Origin: Vigna angularis | Lineage: Eukaryota > Streptophyta > Magnoliopsida > Fabales > Fabaceae | NCBI RefSeq assembly: GCF_016808095.1 | Contig: NC_068976.1 | Location: forward strand, 16,021,663 to 16,085,662 | Length of the DNA stretch: 64,000 bases | Direction of reading: 5' to 3' | Shown here: piece by piece, positions 52,365 through 62,983 of the stretch | How positions within the stretch are numbered: the stretch's first letter is position 1 | Layout: the number at the start of each line of letters is the position of its first letter | Position numbers and translations under genes: made by a program | The notes under the pieces: generated by a model | Database searches by the model: none | What the model saw: only the letters and a program-made list of their open reading frames with translations | Told to the model about the DNA's origin: nothing

Positions 52365-53163
52365 CGCTCGGTCCGGTCGTCCTACCGTGTGTATCGCTCG
52401 TCAAACTAGGTCCCTGTTCCCTAGCGTTCGGTTTAGTCGTCGTCCCTCGTGTACCGCTCGTCCACCTACGTCCGTGCTCAAGACCTTTCGGTGTGGTCGT
52501 CCTCCCTTGTCTAGCGCTCGTCCAACTACGTGCGTGCTCAAGACCGTTCGGTGTGGTCGTCCTCCCTTGTCTAGCGGTCGTCCAACTACGTCCGTGCTGA
52601 AGAGCGTTCGGTCTGGTGGTCCTCCCTTGTCTACCGCTCGTCCAACTACGTCCGTGCTGAAGAGCGTTCGGTCTGGTGGTCCTCCCTTGTCTAGCGTTCG
52701 TCCAACTACGTCCGTGCTGAAGAGCGTTCGGTCTGGTGGTCCTCCCTTGTCTAGCGCTCGTCCAACTACGTCCTTGCTGAAGAGCGTTCGGTCTGGTGGT
52801 CCTCCCTTGTCTAGCGCTCGTCCAACTACGTCCGTGTTAAAGACGGTTTGGTCTGCTCGTCCACCCTCGTGCATCGCTCTTCCAACAACCTCCGTGCTGC
52901 AGACCGTTCGGTCTGGTCGTCCTCCCTTGTCTAGCGCTCGTCCAACGGTCGTCCTCCCTTGTCTAGCGCTCGTCCAACTACGTCCGTGCTGAAGAGCGTT
53001 CGGTCTGGTGGTCCTCCCTTGTCTAGCGCTCGTCCAACTACGTCCGTGTTCAAGACGGTTCGGTCTGGTCGTCCACCCTCGTGCATCGCTCTTCCAACAA
53101 CCTCCGTGCTGCAGACCGTTCGGTCTGGTCGTCCTCCCTTGTCTAGCGCTCGTCCAACTACGT
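52365..53163. repeat. 60-bp GC-rich minisatellite between the MULE genes
   Basis: About 13 copies of a 60-bp unit containing CCTCCCTTGTCTAGCGCTCG, TCCAACTACGTCCGTGCTGA and an AGAGCGTTCGGTCTGGTGGT end. Copies from 52381 to 52920 keep exact 60-bp register; one short unit (about 33 bp) at 52921-52953 shifts the phase. A two-unit variant with CACCCTCGTGCATCGCTCTT appears twice (about 52861 and 53073), so a block has duplicated at higher order. The 60-bp length keeps frames open on both strands (20-residue repeats), giving spurious open frames of 201 aa (+) and 288 aa (-). It is far GC-richer than its surroundings. Confidence 0.95.
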
Positions 53164-53165
53164 AA

Positions 53166-53312
53166 TATAACCAAAACATTGTAATACATCCAAAACAGTT
53201 CCTGGTCATTGACAAAATAGTTCCTGCTCATTGTAATACATCCAAAACAGTTCCTGGTCATTGACAAAATAGTTCCTGCTCATTGTAATACATCCAAAAC
53301 CATCCAAAACAC
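53166..53312. repeat. Tandem repeat of about 60 bp, about 2.5 copies
   Basis: CATTGTAATACATCCAAAAC, then AGTTCCTGGTCATTGACAAA and ATAGTTCCTGCT recur two full times and a partial third, just beyond the stop of the transposase gene. Perhaps part of its 3'UTR. Confidence 0.85.
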
Positions 53313-55558
53313 ACATTTATAGTTCAGCTTCCTCATCATTCATACACACTTCAGATAATTGCGATGATGGCATGATTGGTTCTTCGGTTGCTTTCGGGCA
53401 ACGACTCCTATTGTGCCCAACCTCCCTACATATCCCGCATCTCTTCCGCAAACCACCCTTGCTCACTCGTGAATCATCCTTTCTGATCTCCCACTGCTCG
53501 AGTCTTCTTTTCCTTTTAGGTCTTCCAGACATAACCTTTTTCCTAGGAGGCATGACATCCGGATATGGTGTTAGGTCCCACATGTTGTTGCCGTTGATGG
53601 GATATACGATTGATGCATAGGTTTCTTCATAGGTGGACTTTAGAAAGCAAGCCGGAATGAACTGCTGGCCATCAATATTAAGAAACTTCATTGCGGCAAG
53701 GGAGTGACAACATGGAATTCCTGTGATGCTCCATCTCCTGCACGAGCATGAGAACTCGTCTATGTTTACAACAAATTTTTCTCCACTTTGGGAGACGTGT
53801 CTTACTTCAAACAGTTTGTGTGCTGACCAGCTATAAAGAAATAAAAAATTTAAACAACACATTTAAGTGTCTGACATAAAGTTTACGAAGGAATGAATAA
53901 ACATTTATGAAGTTATGAATAAAGTTACCTAGGTATCCAATTCTTGGTTGCTTGGGATTCCTTTGTAAATCTGGCCTGGATCTTTGGACAAATTGGTCCT
54001 GAAAATGATTGTATCTTAGACCTGTTTTTTGCCCATCTTTGCATTATGTATACCCTAATTTCTTCCAGCATTGTTATGATTGGTTTAGTCCTGGTGTGAA
54101 CCAAGACACTGTTGAAAGCCTCACTGATATTGTTGACCAATGTGTCACATTTTGGTGTTGGACTGAATCTGGACCTTGACCAATATCTACAACAGATGAT
54201 ATATACACATGTTAAAACTGCAACTAATATGGACAAACATAAAATAATATAGAAAGGGCAAAAATAATTAATACAAATTGTCAACCTTGGAGGGATGGCA
54301 ATCGAATGCTTGAATGCGTCTTCATTTATATCTTTAATGTTTCTCATCTCCCTTTCCCAGTTTTGTGGATGAGTGGCAGTAGCTGCCCTCCACATCAGCT
54401 GTTTCAGATTTTTACCAGGAAACTTTTTCCTAAAGTTTGAATATAAGTGTCTGACACAAAATCTCTGGTCAACACCTGGGAGTAACTGTTGTATGGCTGG
54501 TAGTAGACCCTGTGGTGTTAACATAAATGATTTATCACCATATCAAATTAATGAACCAATATTCGAAAGAAGCAATTTAAATATGATTATTACCTTTTGT
54601 TGGTCGGAGACAAAAGTAATTGAAGAACACACTTCTCCACCACCAAGATCATCAATCAAAAGTTCCAAAAACCACATCCATGAATCTTTGTTTTCGACTT
54701 CTACCACCGCATATGCAATGGGCAACATTTGATCATTTCCATCCCTCCCAACAGCCGTCAACAGCTCACCACCATACTTCCCTTTCAAAAAGGCTCCATC
54801 TAATCCAATTATTGGCCTACAGCAGACAAAACTGTCTTTGCATGCCTTCAGACAACAGTAAAATCTCTTGAAAATTAACTCACCCTCATTATTCTCAACA
54901 TGGACCTTAACTGTAGATCCTGGATTTCTTTCCAACAACTCATGCGCATAATCATATATCCTCTTATATTGTTCATTAAAGGACCCATCAATTTCATTAG
55001 AAGCAATAGCTTTGGCTCTATAAGCCATAGACCTTGATATACCTATGTTCCACTTCCTTTGAACTTTTTCACGAATATCAACACCCTTCATCTTAGGATT
55101 TTCCTGAACTGTTTTCACCAACTTTTTGCTCAACCACTTGGCGTCAACTAACTTCAGGTTGAACTCCCTGCTGCATGTATGAATGTCTTTTTTAGTTCTC
55201 AGCTGCCATGATTTTACAGCCTCCATATAACCAAAGTATATGGTCCATGGGCATTCTCCTTTTGCACCAAAGCACTTCATCCTCAATCTTCTCTTGTCAT
55301 TTTTTACAAACTTTATATTCCTCCCATTTTCCAAGGCATACCCTTTTACAGCATCTAAAATATCTTGCTTTTCTGCAAAAAAAGTCCCAACTTCCCATGT
55401 AAAGTCTACCATACTTTTTGGCATACAAAAAATACCAAACCTCCCATAACCTTCACTGTCATTAACCTCTTCATCACTATCTGTTGCACTAAAAAATTCC
55501 TCAGATTTCCACTCAAAATCTGACAATCACTAGTAAAAAATCGGGTTTTTACAGCGCA

Positions 55559-56255
55559 CATTATGCCACGGTTCAACGAAAACCGCAGCATAATGGTGCG
55601 CGGTGGCAGTTTTGTAAATAAAACGAACATATATGCCGCGGTTCTACTGGGAACCGCGGCATATACCCCAGTCAACCATTGCCTTTGACGCCACGTATGA
55701 ATAAAAAATTAAATAACAGAGTATATGCCGCGGTTCTCTGCACAACCGCGGCATATACCCTGCCAATTTATTGCAGGTGCTGACTGGGTCAGAGAATTTG
55801 AAAAGTTACAGGGGGTATATGCCGCGGTTCTCTGGGGAACCGCGGCATATACCCCTGTAACGTCTCAACTTCTCTGCAAGTCAGAGAATTTCAGAAGTTA
55901 CAGGGGGTATATGCCGCGGTTCCCCAGAGAACCGCGACATATACCCCCTGTAACTTCTCAAATTCTGTGAAAGGCAGTTGGGGAGACAGTTGTGTTGAAC
56001 ACGTTTCAGGGGTATATGCCGCGGTTCTCTGGGGAACCGCGGCATATTCTCCTATATGAAATTAATTTAATGACCATTTGAAATATTTCGAGGTATATGC
56101 CGCGGTTGCCCGCTGAACCGCGGCATATAGTTTGAATATAATTTCAAAAATGCCATTTCTGATAATTTTTTAAATTAGTATATGCCGCGGTTGGGGGTTA
56201 AACCGCGGCATATAACCCTTTTATACCGCGGTTAAGTAGTGAACCGCGGTAGATT
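55559..56255. repeat. Left subterminal hairpin array of the CACTA element
   Basis: About nine inverted-repeat units of the form TATGCCGCGGTT, a loop of roughly 8-10 nt, and AACCGCGGCATA. Examples centre near 55650, 55742, 55835, 55925, 56030, 56108, 56192 and 56235, with a degenerate one near 55580. Spacers hold repeated TCAGAGAATTT and AAGTTACAGGGGGTAT words. Subterminal repeats of CACTA elements are binding sites of the TNPA-type accessory protein; that role is inferred. Confidence 0.88.
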
Positions 56256-56773
56256 CCCCCGTTCAGAGTTAAAAAACAAAACTTGGAACAGTGCATCGTC
56301 TTCCTCGCGCGTTCTCTCTGTTTTCGCGTTTCTTCTTCCTCCGAACCACCCTTCATCTCAGATTTTGCGTTTTTAACCGTTTAAACTCAAAATTGTTCGG
56401 TCATTATTCGTTTTTGACGATAAAAACGAGTTTTAGCCGTTCAAAATCGTGATTTCCTGGCGTTTTTCACCCTCTCCGCCGCCGTTGTGTTGTGTTTTTC
56501 ACCCTCTCCGCCGCCGTTCCTCTTCCAGGTATTTATGTCCATTTGCATTTTTAACGTGATTGCTTCATTAATTTTTGCATAATGCTATAGTTTTGGTAAT
56601 GTATGAAGTTTCTATAGTTTTGGTATAATTTTTGCTTTAATTTTGATAGTGCATGAAATTGTTATAGTTTTGGTAATGTATGATATGGTTTTTGCTATAG
56701 TTTTGGTAATGTGTGTTGTAGTTCTTGTATTATTTATAAACCTTAAAATATTATTTATGTAATATTTAGGAAT

Positions 56774-57264
56774 ATGGATCGAAATTGGATTAATTTACCA
56801 CGTATTAGTGCTGAGTACGAGAGAGGTGTAGAGGAATTTATACAATTTGCGCAACGTAATGAGGGGAGAACTGATGATGAAGTGAAGTTTAGATGTCCTT
56901 GTGTGAACTGTTTGAATGGGAGAAAGTTGAACGCAACTCAAATTAGAGAACATCTTATATGTGATGGTTTTCTAAGATGCTATACAACATGGATCTGGCA
57001 CGGCGAAGAAATAATGGATTTTCCCACTGACTCTCAAAGTGTAAATGTTACTGATTCCACCATGGAAGAAGATCGACCGGATGAAGACAAATTGGAGGAC
57101 ATGATCCGCGATGTTGGAGCAGAAAATTTTGCCAAAGCTCATGTGTATGAGACGATGTCGACTGATGCAGAAACACCTTTGTATGTCGGTTCAACTAAGT
57201 TCACACGTTTGTCAGCGGTGTTAAGGCTCATGAATTTGAAGGCGAGCAATGGATGGACTGATAA
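56774..57264 (+). pseudogene. N-terminal remnant of a TNP2-like CACTA transposase
   Basis: The frame opens MDRNWINLPRISAEYERGVE and continues through CPCVNCLNGRKLNATQIREH and YTTWIWHGE. This is the transposase-associated domain found at the N-terminus of plant En/Spm TNP2 proteins, with its Cys/His pattern. It then runs TKFTRLSAVLRLMNLKASNG to WTDK at about 57265, where TNP2 proteins normally continue into the catalytic Transposase_21 region. Here the sequence switches abruptly to that of another gene in a different frame, so only about 164 residues remain. It is not expected to have catalytic activity. An ATG-containing 5' leader with TTTTGGTAATGTATGA repeats precedes it. Confidence 0.8.
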
Positions 57265-59034
57265 GAGATCACAAAAAAGGTCCGACAAGACCTTATGCAG
57301 GAGATCAGGGCCGAGGTGAGGGCTGAATTCCAGATGCTCTACCAGGAGCAGTTTCAGAGCATGCGCCCGATGCAGTCTCCTATAGAGGAACATGTGGTCC
57401 CTCCCCCTCCCACAGGTAAACTTAATAAACATTTATGTGCAATTATTTCTATCTCTTGTATAATCTAACATTTACTCTGACAGGGAGAAGCGGCAAAGGA
57501 AGTTGTTCCGCATCAGCCATCCCAGAGGATGACATGGACGATGGTAGTCCATGTCTGCTATACATTTTAGAAGAAGATGAGATGGTGCTGGTAGCTCGTG
57601 GAACAGAGTTTAGGTCAGCGACTGTATGTCATGGTATGCAACTATTAGAGGATGAGGTGAAGGTCTCAGTGGATGAAATGATCATGCCAGATGCCTCGGT
57701 TCCACTGTCCACGGAAGAGATTTTCACTGTGGAACAAGCATATAAGTCGTTTATCACTTGGCCTAAATTTTTGGTTAAACCAGTTTCTGACCCCTCGGTA
57801 TGAAATTCTTCTTTACACTTCTCAATTTTAAAGGTTTTTGATGTCAAAACTTATCTTATCTTTTCATGTAACAACAGACGCAGGAACAACAGAAGATTCC
57901 TCTATCTGAGGATGACCCTCTTTCTTCATTGCATCTACTTGCTGACATCCTTGATGATAAGCCTTTGGAGGTTCAGTATGATGCTAATGTATTTGGGCAT
58001 GGCTCTGAGGTCCCAATATACCTTAATAGCCAAGATGTCCGTGAGCTTGCGTCGGGAACACAAGAGTTGAATATTTCAATTATTCAACTATGGACGATGT
58101 AAGTCTATGACCAATTATTTATATATAAAATTGATTTATATATCAAGTATCCTTATATCAAAGTTAATTTTTGATTTCAGGTATATGTCTGGGGTCACTA
58201 ATAAGTTGGGGCGTTCTGATGATTATGGATTCATTGATCCCCAAGACATTCATGAATCAAATGATTTTGATCATATCAACATGAGAATGATAAGCAGTTT
58301 TCGAAGGGGCAAGAAAATATACTTTTTGCCTTATATATCCGGGTAAGTGAACTTTGTTAACATAATAATGTTCCATATGTGATTTTAATATTTAATAGTT
58401 ACGTTATTATGAATTTCAGGCGCCATTGGCAACTTCTTGTTATGTCTGTGCAAGACAACTATGCTTTGTGGTTCTGCTCATTGCACAGGCCTCCTCCCAC
58501 ACAACTCAGACAAGCAATTGATTGGTAAGAACCTCAATGTTTGGACTTTCTTTGTTATATAACTGAATGCTAAAACATTTTTTTATATACAGTTCTATTC
58601 CAGCAAGTATGATGATGGACGGGAGATCAATTGTTAAGAGTAGAAAGATTGCTTGGATTTCTCTCAAGGTTTGACATATGCTAAAGTCATACTTTGTTAT
58701 AATTGTTTTATAACAAATGTTATTCACTAACTATTATCAACTGTGATGATATATTGTAGTGTAACAGACAAAATGGGTCATATGAGTGTGGATACTATGT
58801 AATGTATTGGATGACCCATATTGTTCGTTCTCACATCACAAGAAGCTGGGAAACGGTAATATTTAACTTTAACAAATTTTGATTTTTTAACAAATGTTGA
58901 ATTCATATACACTAATTAAAATGAATTGTCTTTTGCAGAGATTCAAGACTACTACACCAGTTCCTGAGAAGTCACTACTATTCATTAGGAACGCTGCTGC
59001 GAAGTATATAGTTAGATTATACAATAGCTCTTAG
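57265..59034 (+). pseudogene. C-terminal half of second CACTA gene, Ulp1-like protease domain
   Basis: Eight exon-like blocks keep one frame: 57265-57415, 57484-57797, 57878-58098, 58181-58342, 58420-58524, 58593-58668, 58760-58855 and 58939-59034. They have GT-AG borders and total 1221 nt (406 codons plus stop). The start is a coiled, charged stretch (EITKKVRQDLMQEIRAEVRA) known from plant transposon proteins. Next comes a DUF8039-type domain (EDEMVLVARGTEF ... VEQAYKSFITWPKFLV), then a C48/Ulp1-like fold with GRHWQLLVM (His) and GSYECGYYVMYWM (Cys with the preceding RQNG Gln). The place of the catalytic Asp reads WFCSLHRPP, with Cys instead. There is no start codon of its own: upstream in this frame are TGA and TAA at the junction with the TNP2 remnant. 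So it is either expressed only from an internal ATG or dead. Confidence 0.75.
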
Positions 59035-59226
59035 ATTTAGATTTAAACAATGCATTTGATTAGATAGAATTTTCTTAGACTCTCTACTTTATTTGATGTT
59101 GAAATACATTTGAACATGTGTTTGTTATGTTGAAATTGAATTTCTGTAAATGTTTTTATATGCAGGTCTGTTTTTGTGGTAGTGGATATCACAAAAACAG
59201 ACCTGCAATTTTAAAAAACTGCAGGG

Positions 59227-59560
59227 GAATATGCCGCGGTTCTAACCACAACCGCGGCATATAGTGCTTCGTTTTTTTTTTAAAAACGAGACATATGGCC
59301 GCGGTTTTGACACTAACCGCGGCATACTCGTCGGCCTATATGCCGCGGTTCAACCGCGGCATATAGTGCATTTTTTAATTTTTTTTTTAATTTTTTTTTT
59401 AAAAAAAATGAATTTAGGCAGCGGTTCCCTAGACAACCGCGGCATATTCCGCAGCCTATATACCGCGGTTAGAACCGCGGCATAAAGTGTCTGACTTACT
59501 ACCGCGGCTGAATATGCCGCGGTTCAAGAACCGCGACGTATAGTGAAAATCAACCGCGGT
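59227..59560. repeat. Right subterminal hairpin array of the CACTA element
   Basis: About six more GCCGCGGTT ... AACCGCGGC units at roughly 59228-59262, 59288-59326, 59338-59363, 59418-59446, 59458-59484 and 59510-59540. The last ones have short loops or single-base changes. Same motif as the left array. Confidence 0.85.
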
Positions 59561-60897
59561 AAAAGCCCCTCGCTGCACTAGTGAATCCTCTATCGTCATG
59601 ACCATCACATTCAACACTGACATTATCACGGTCATCATCACTATCATAAAGACTTTCTACTTCTACTTCTACTTCGACATTACAATCTACATCACCATCT
59701 ATATCACATTCAACACTCACATCTACTAGGCCCTCTAAGCACTCATTAATTCTATGTACATCACCTTCTTCAGTAGATGTACTCCAACTACAAAGATAAA
59801 CTTCATCCTCCACGACTCCTTCACACACATTCAACTCTTGCTCTTCTTCAACCTCATGCAACTCTTGTACGTGACCATGACCTTCAACCTCTACTTCAAC
59901 AGCACCACCATCTTCTTCACCCTCGTTCACCTCTTGTAAGTCACCATCAACTACATCATTTACTTCAACACCGTCACCATCTTCTTCACAAACATTGACC
60001 TCTTGTAAGTCACCATCAACTACACCATTTACTTCAACACCCTCACCATCTTCTTCACAAACATTCACCTCTTGTAAGTCACCATCACCTTCACCATTTA
60101 CTTTAACAGAATCACCATCTTCTTCAACCTCTTTTTGTACTGTACCATTACCTTCAACTTCTCCTTCATCATTAGTAATGTCTTCAAGCATATGAATGAC
60201 TTCGGGATTAGAAACTACATGGACAACGTATAAGTGAACTTCACCATTAAGCCTAGCTAAGTTAGCCATATGCATGGCACCTCTGTCATCAATCAATTGT
60301 TCCAACCTATTTTCCAACACTAAACCCCCTCCTAAACAGTACCATAAATCTTTCAAATTCTCATATCCTAAACTTTTGACTACACTGACAACCACAAAAA
60401 AACTCCACGTGTCAGGGTCAAAGGACAAAGTTGTTGTCTCCCCTTCATACTTTAGGGTACTATCATTAATGAACTTTCCTCCATGGTGGAACACACACAC
60501 AATAGCGTCCTCCATTACGCACAACACAACATAAATATATCTACAGACCTATTATGAAAACATATGACGACAAAAAAAAAATATATTAAAACAGGCACAG
60601 AGATCAAATAACTTTAAACATACGCACTCAGACAAAGTCAAATAACTTTAAACATACATGGGGGACCACCAAAATGCAATCAAAACCAGAGACCAAACCA
60701 TACATCAATGGGGGACCACGTATTCGATGTAGTTTCGATTGAATAAAAACGAATACAATAAAGCACAAACACTTACCTTCCTTTAGATGAACCTCCACTG
60801 ACCACGTGCTTCAGCTTCTTGCTTCCAACAACAAAAGGACCCACAGACACCGCCCACTGCATGCACTCTGCCGCTTCAGCTCGAACTTACGATCGCG

Positions 60898-61237
60898 ATT
60901 TTTGGCCTCTCACGCGAACCCTAATAATAAAAACCCTCAAATTCTTTCCCCAATCTCAATTGCCCTTTAATTTTTTCAAATTTCCTACTTTGCCCTTACC
61001 CAAAACTGAATAAACATACGTGCATACCAATTATTTAATACAATAATCGTTTTAAATGCCACGTCTACACTCAACCATGCCACCTAACCAATACCGTAAC
61101 GGCCGTTTCTCCAAATTAACGGCAGGCCTGTAATTGATTCAATTTTACAAAAACAATGACTCAATTGATACGCCGAAAATGAAGAGGACCTATTTGAAAT
61201 TTATGACCAAAATAGGGACCTACGGAGACATTAAACC
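60898..61237 (-). repeat. Right terminal inverted repeat of the MULE
   Basis: About 340 bp, the inverse of 50851-51224, ending CCTACGGAGACATTAAACC at the 9-bp target duplication. It starts about 380 bp upstream of the transposase ATG (60515) and probably carries its promoter. Confidence 0.93.
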
Positions 61238-61246
61238 TATAATCTT

Positions 61247-62944
61247 TTATTTTTGTTTGGTAAAATAGTATTTTGGGAGTAGTGAATTAAGTTGAGTGAT
61301 TGTACTACAGATTCTAGTACCATTTACGAGTAAACATAAATCAATAATTTTTTCTTTTTAGTGAATTACGCATTCCGAAGAAGTGCTGAGTCCAATCATG
61401 AAATGTTGTTTTCCCAATCGGAGTGCTCGCAAACTTTTTCAGATATTCTTTCTTGTCTCAGTCATCGTGGATAAAATCATGACATTTATTATATATTTTT
61501 AGTTTAAAAATATGTGTATGGAAGATGTTTAATTAATGGAGAAAGAAAATAACTGAGAATAACATTAACTAAACTGAGAGAACTTTAGATGCATGCTATT
61601 AAAGAATTTCAGTAAAACTCTTTTAGTTAAATAGACAAAATATGATTAATCATCAGGAAATTTTTCATGCATTGAAATTAAAATAAACCAGAGAGAATGA
61701 TAATTAGTGGCAATAAATATGAAAAATGAAAAGAGGAAAAGAAAAAGAATTTGATCAGCACGTCAATAACTTTTAGGGTTAAATATGTTTTTGGTCCCTT
61801 AAGTTTCAGTGAAAATTGAAATTAGTCCCTCTTCAAAACTTTGACTTAATTTAGTCTCCAAACTTTAAAAATGTTGTGAATTTAGTCCTTTTAACTAAAT
61901 TTTGTTAGATTTATTTGATGTTTCAATTGCGTTTCATGATAGCATTTGAGTTGTTTACACCGTTTGACACATTTTTACTTCAATGTTAACTAAGAAATGT
62001 GTTTGAAACATCAAATAAAATTAACAAAATTTAGTTAAAAAGACTAAATTCACACATTTCTAAAGTTTGTGGACTAAATTAGTCCAAAATTTTAAAAAAG
62101 ATTAATTCTAATTTTCATTGAAAGTTAAGAGATAAAAACATATTTAACCCTAACTTTATAAACAACATTTCTTGCTTTTGTTTTTCATCAAATACTTTTG
62201 TAGAACTATAACCAAAGTTGAATAGAAATCCAAAATCTTGTTTTACACGAAACCCTATATAACTTTATGTGGAACCTGGAAACATGGACTTTATATTATT
62301 GTATCATAAAAAAGAAAGTCAGAGCAGCCAACACGTCTTTCTGAAACCCCACGTGCTAATTTTATATAATAATTCCATTAATTACAATTTTAGTGAATAA
62401 TAATTAATTTCTTATGTTGGTAAAGAAATTATAGAGTTCAAGTTGAAATATTCTCAACACGTGTTAATTTCAGATTCCCATACATAACACTTTAATCTAT
62501 TAGCTTTCTTAAGTCACTTGCAAGATAAACAAATCTTTGATCACTTTAATACTTAGTGCCATTTTTTTAATGGGTTTTCAATTGTTTAATTTGAAACAAA
62601 GAATATCGTTTTCTTGTATAATTAAATTACATAACTCCTCTTAATTAAATTAAAGGGTGTTTTTTAAAGAACGAAGTACTAAATGTTAAGGATAAGTGAC
62701 AAAAATCAATTACAATATATATACTGAATCCTGATATGGTTGCATGTCATCATCATGTGACTGTTTTTATAAACAGCAAAGATCATCTTCAAGCTTCATC
62801 AATTTATTCTTTCTTTTAATGTACGTAAGAAGATGTTCTTGCCTAACCTAGATTTCTATTGAAGTAGGCAATTAAGCACTAACAATATTGATCAAAATTT
62901 TCTTCTTTACCCTAGATAAAAGAAAAAAGAAAAACACAATATAC

Positions 62945-62983
<39 letters not shown>

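Larger units (their letters stand above)
55528..59583. mobile_element. 4.06-kb CACTA element nested in the MULE transposase
   Basis: Begins CACTAGTAAAAAATCGGG and ends GCTGCACTAGTG. It is flanked by the 3-bp duplication AAT (55525-55527 and 59584-59586), as expected for En/Spm-type insertion. The perfect terminal inverted repeat is short (CACTAGT), followed by partial similarity (GGG(T/C)TTTTAC(A/C)GCG). Dense subterminal hairpins lie at both ends. The coding region retains the start of a TNP2-like gene and the end of a second gene but lacks the transposase core, so it is a deletion derivative that would need an autonomous relative to move. Confidence 0.92.
53317..60515 (-). pseudogene. MULE transposase (MuDR class), split by a CACTA insertion
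   Basis: On the - strand: exon 1 from 60515 to 54594, interrupted by the CACTA element at 59583-55528, then exons 54509-54286, 54186-53929 and 53830-53317. Counting one copy of the AAT duplication, the coding length is 2859 nt (952 aa) with one frame throughout, so the insertion is the only break I see. Domains in order: a PB1-like N-terminal domain (FHHGGKFINDSTLKYEGE); a long acidic linker with imperfect repeats of DGDLQEVNVCEEDG; a MuDR domain (FFAEKQDILDAVKGYALENG); the MULE/DDE core with GLDGAFLKGKYGGELLTAVG and SDQQKGLLPAI, then FCVRHLYSNFRKKFPG; a SWIM finger (CSCRRWSITGIPCCH); a basic KRKRR patch; and a CCHC knuckle (CGICREVGHNRSRC). It would cut and reinsert the element. Start ATG at 60515 (an in-frame GTG lies just upstream). 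The product is now truncated within the CACTA end. Confidence 0.9.
50851..61237. mobile_element. 10.4-kb Mutator-like element (MULE) with nested CACTA
   Basis: A 10,387-bp element flanked by a perfect 9-bp target duplication TATAATCTT (50842-50850 and 61238-61246), the Mutator hallmark. It begins GGTTTAATGTCTCCGTAGGT and ends with the reverse complement. The long terminal inverted repeats continue inward for some 340-370 bp. It carries two convergent genes: a GRF-zinc-finger/TM protein on + (51575-52115) and a MULE transposase on - (60515-53317). Each starts just inside a TIR, so the TIRs are the likely promoters, as in maize MuDR. Two GC-rich minisatellites sit inside. The transposase is interrupted by a younger CACTA element (55528-59583); without it the MULE would be about 6.3 kb. 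Confidence 0.95.

Noticed and set aside
51261..53163. CRISPR-like regular repeats
   Set aside because: The units are directly adjacent without unique spacers and lie in a eukaryotic transposon; they are minisatellites.
52387..53267. 201-aa (+) and 288-aa (-) repeat proteins
   Set aside because: Both are translations of the 60-bp minisatellite, open only because the unit is a multiple of three and lacks stops. No unique domain flanks them.
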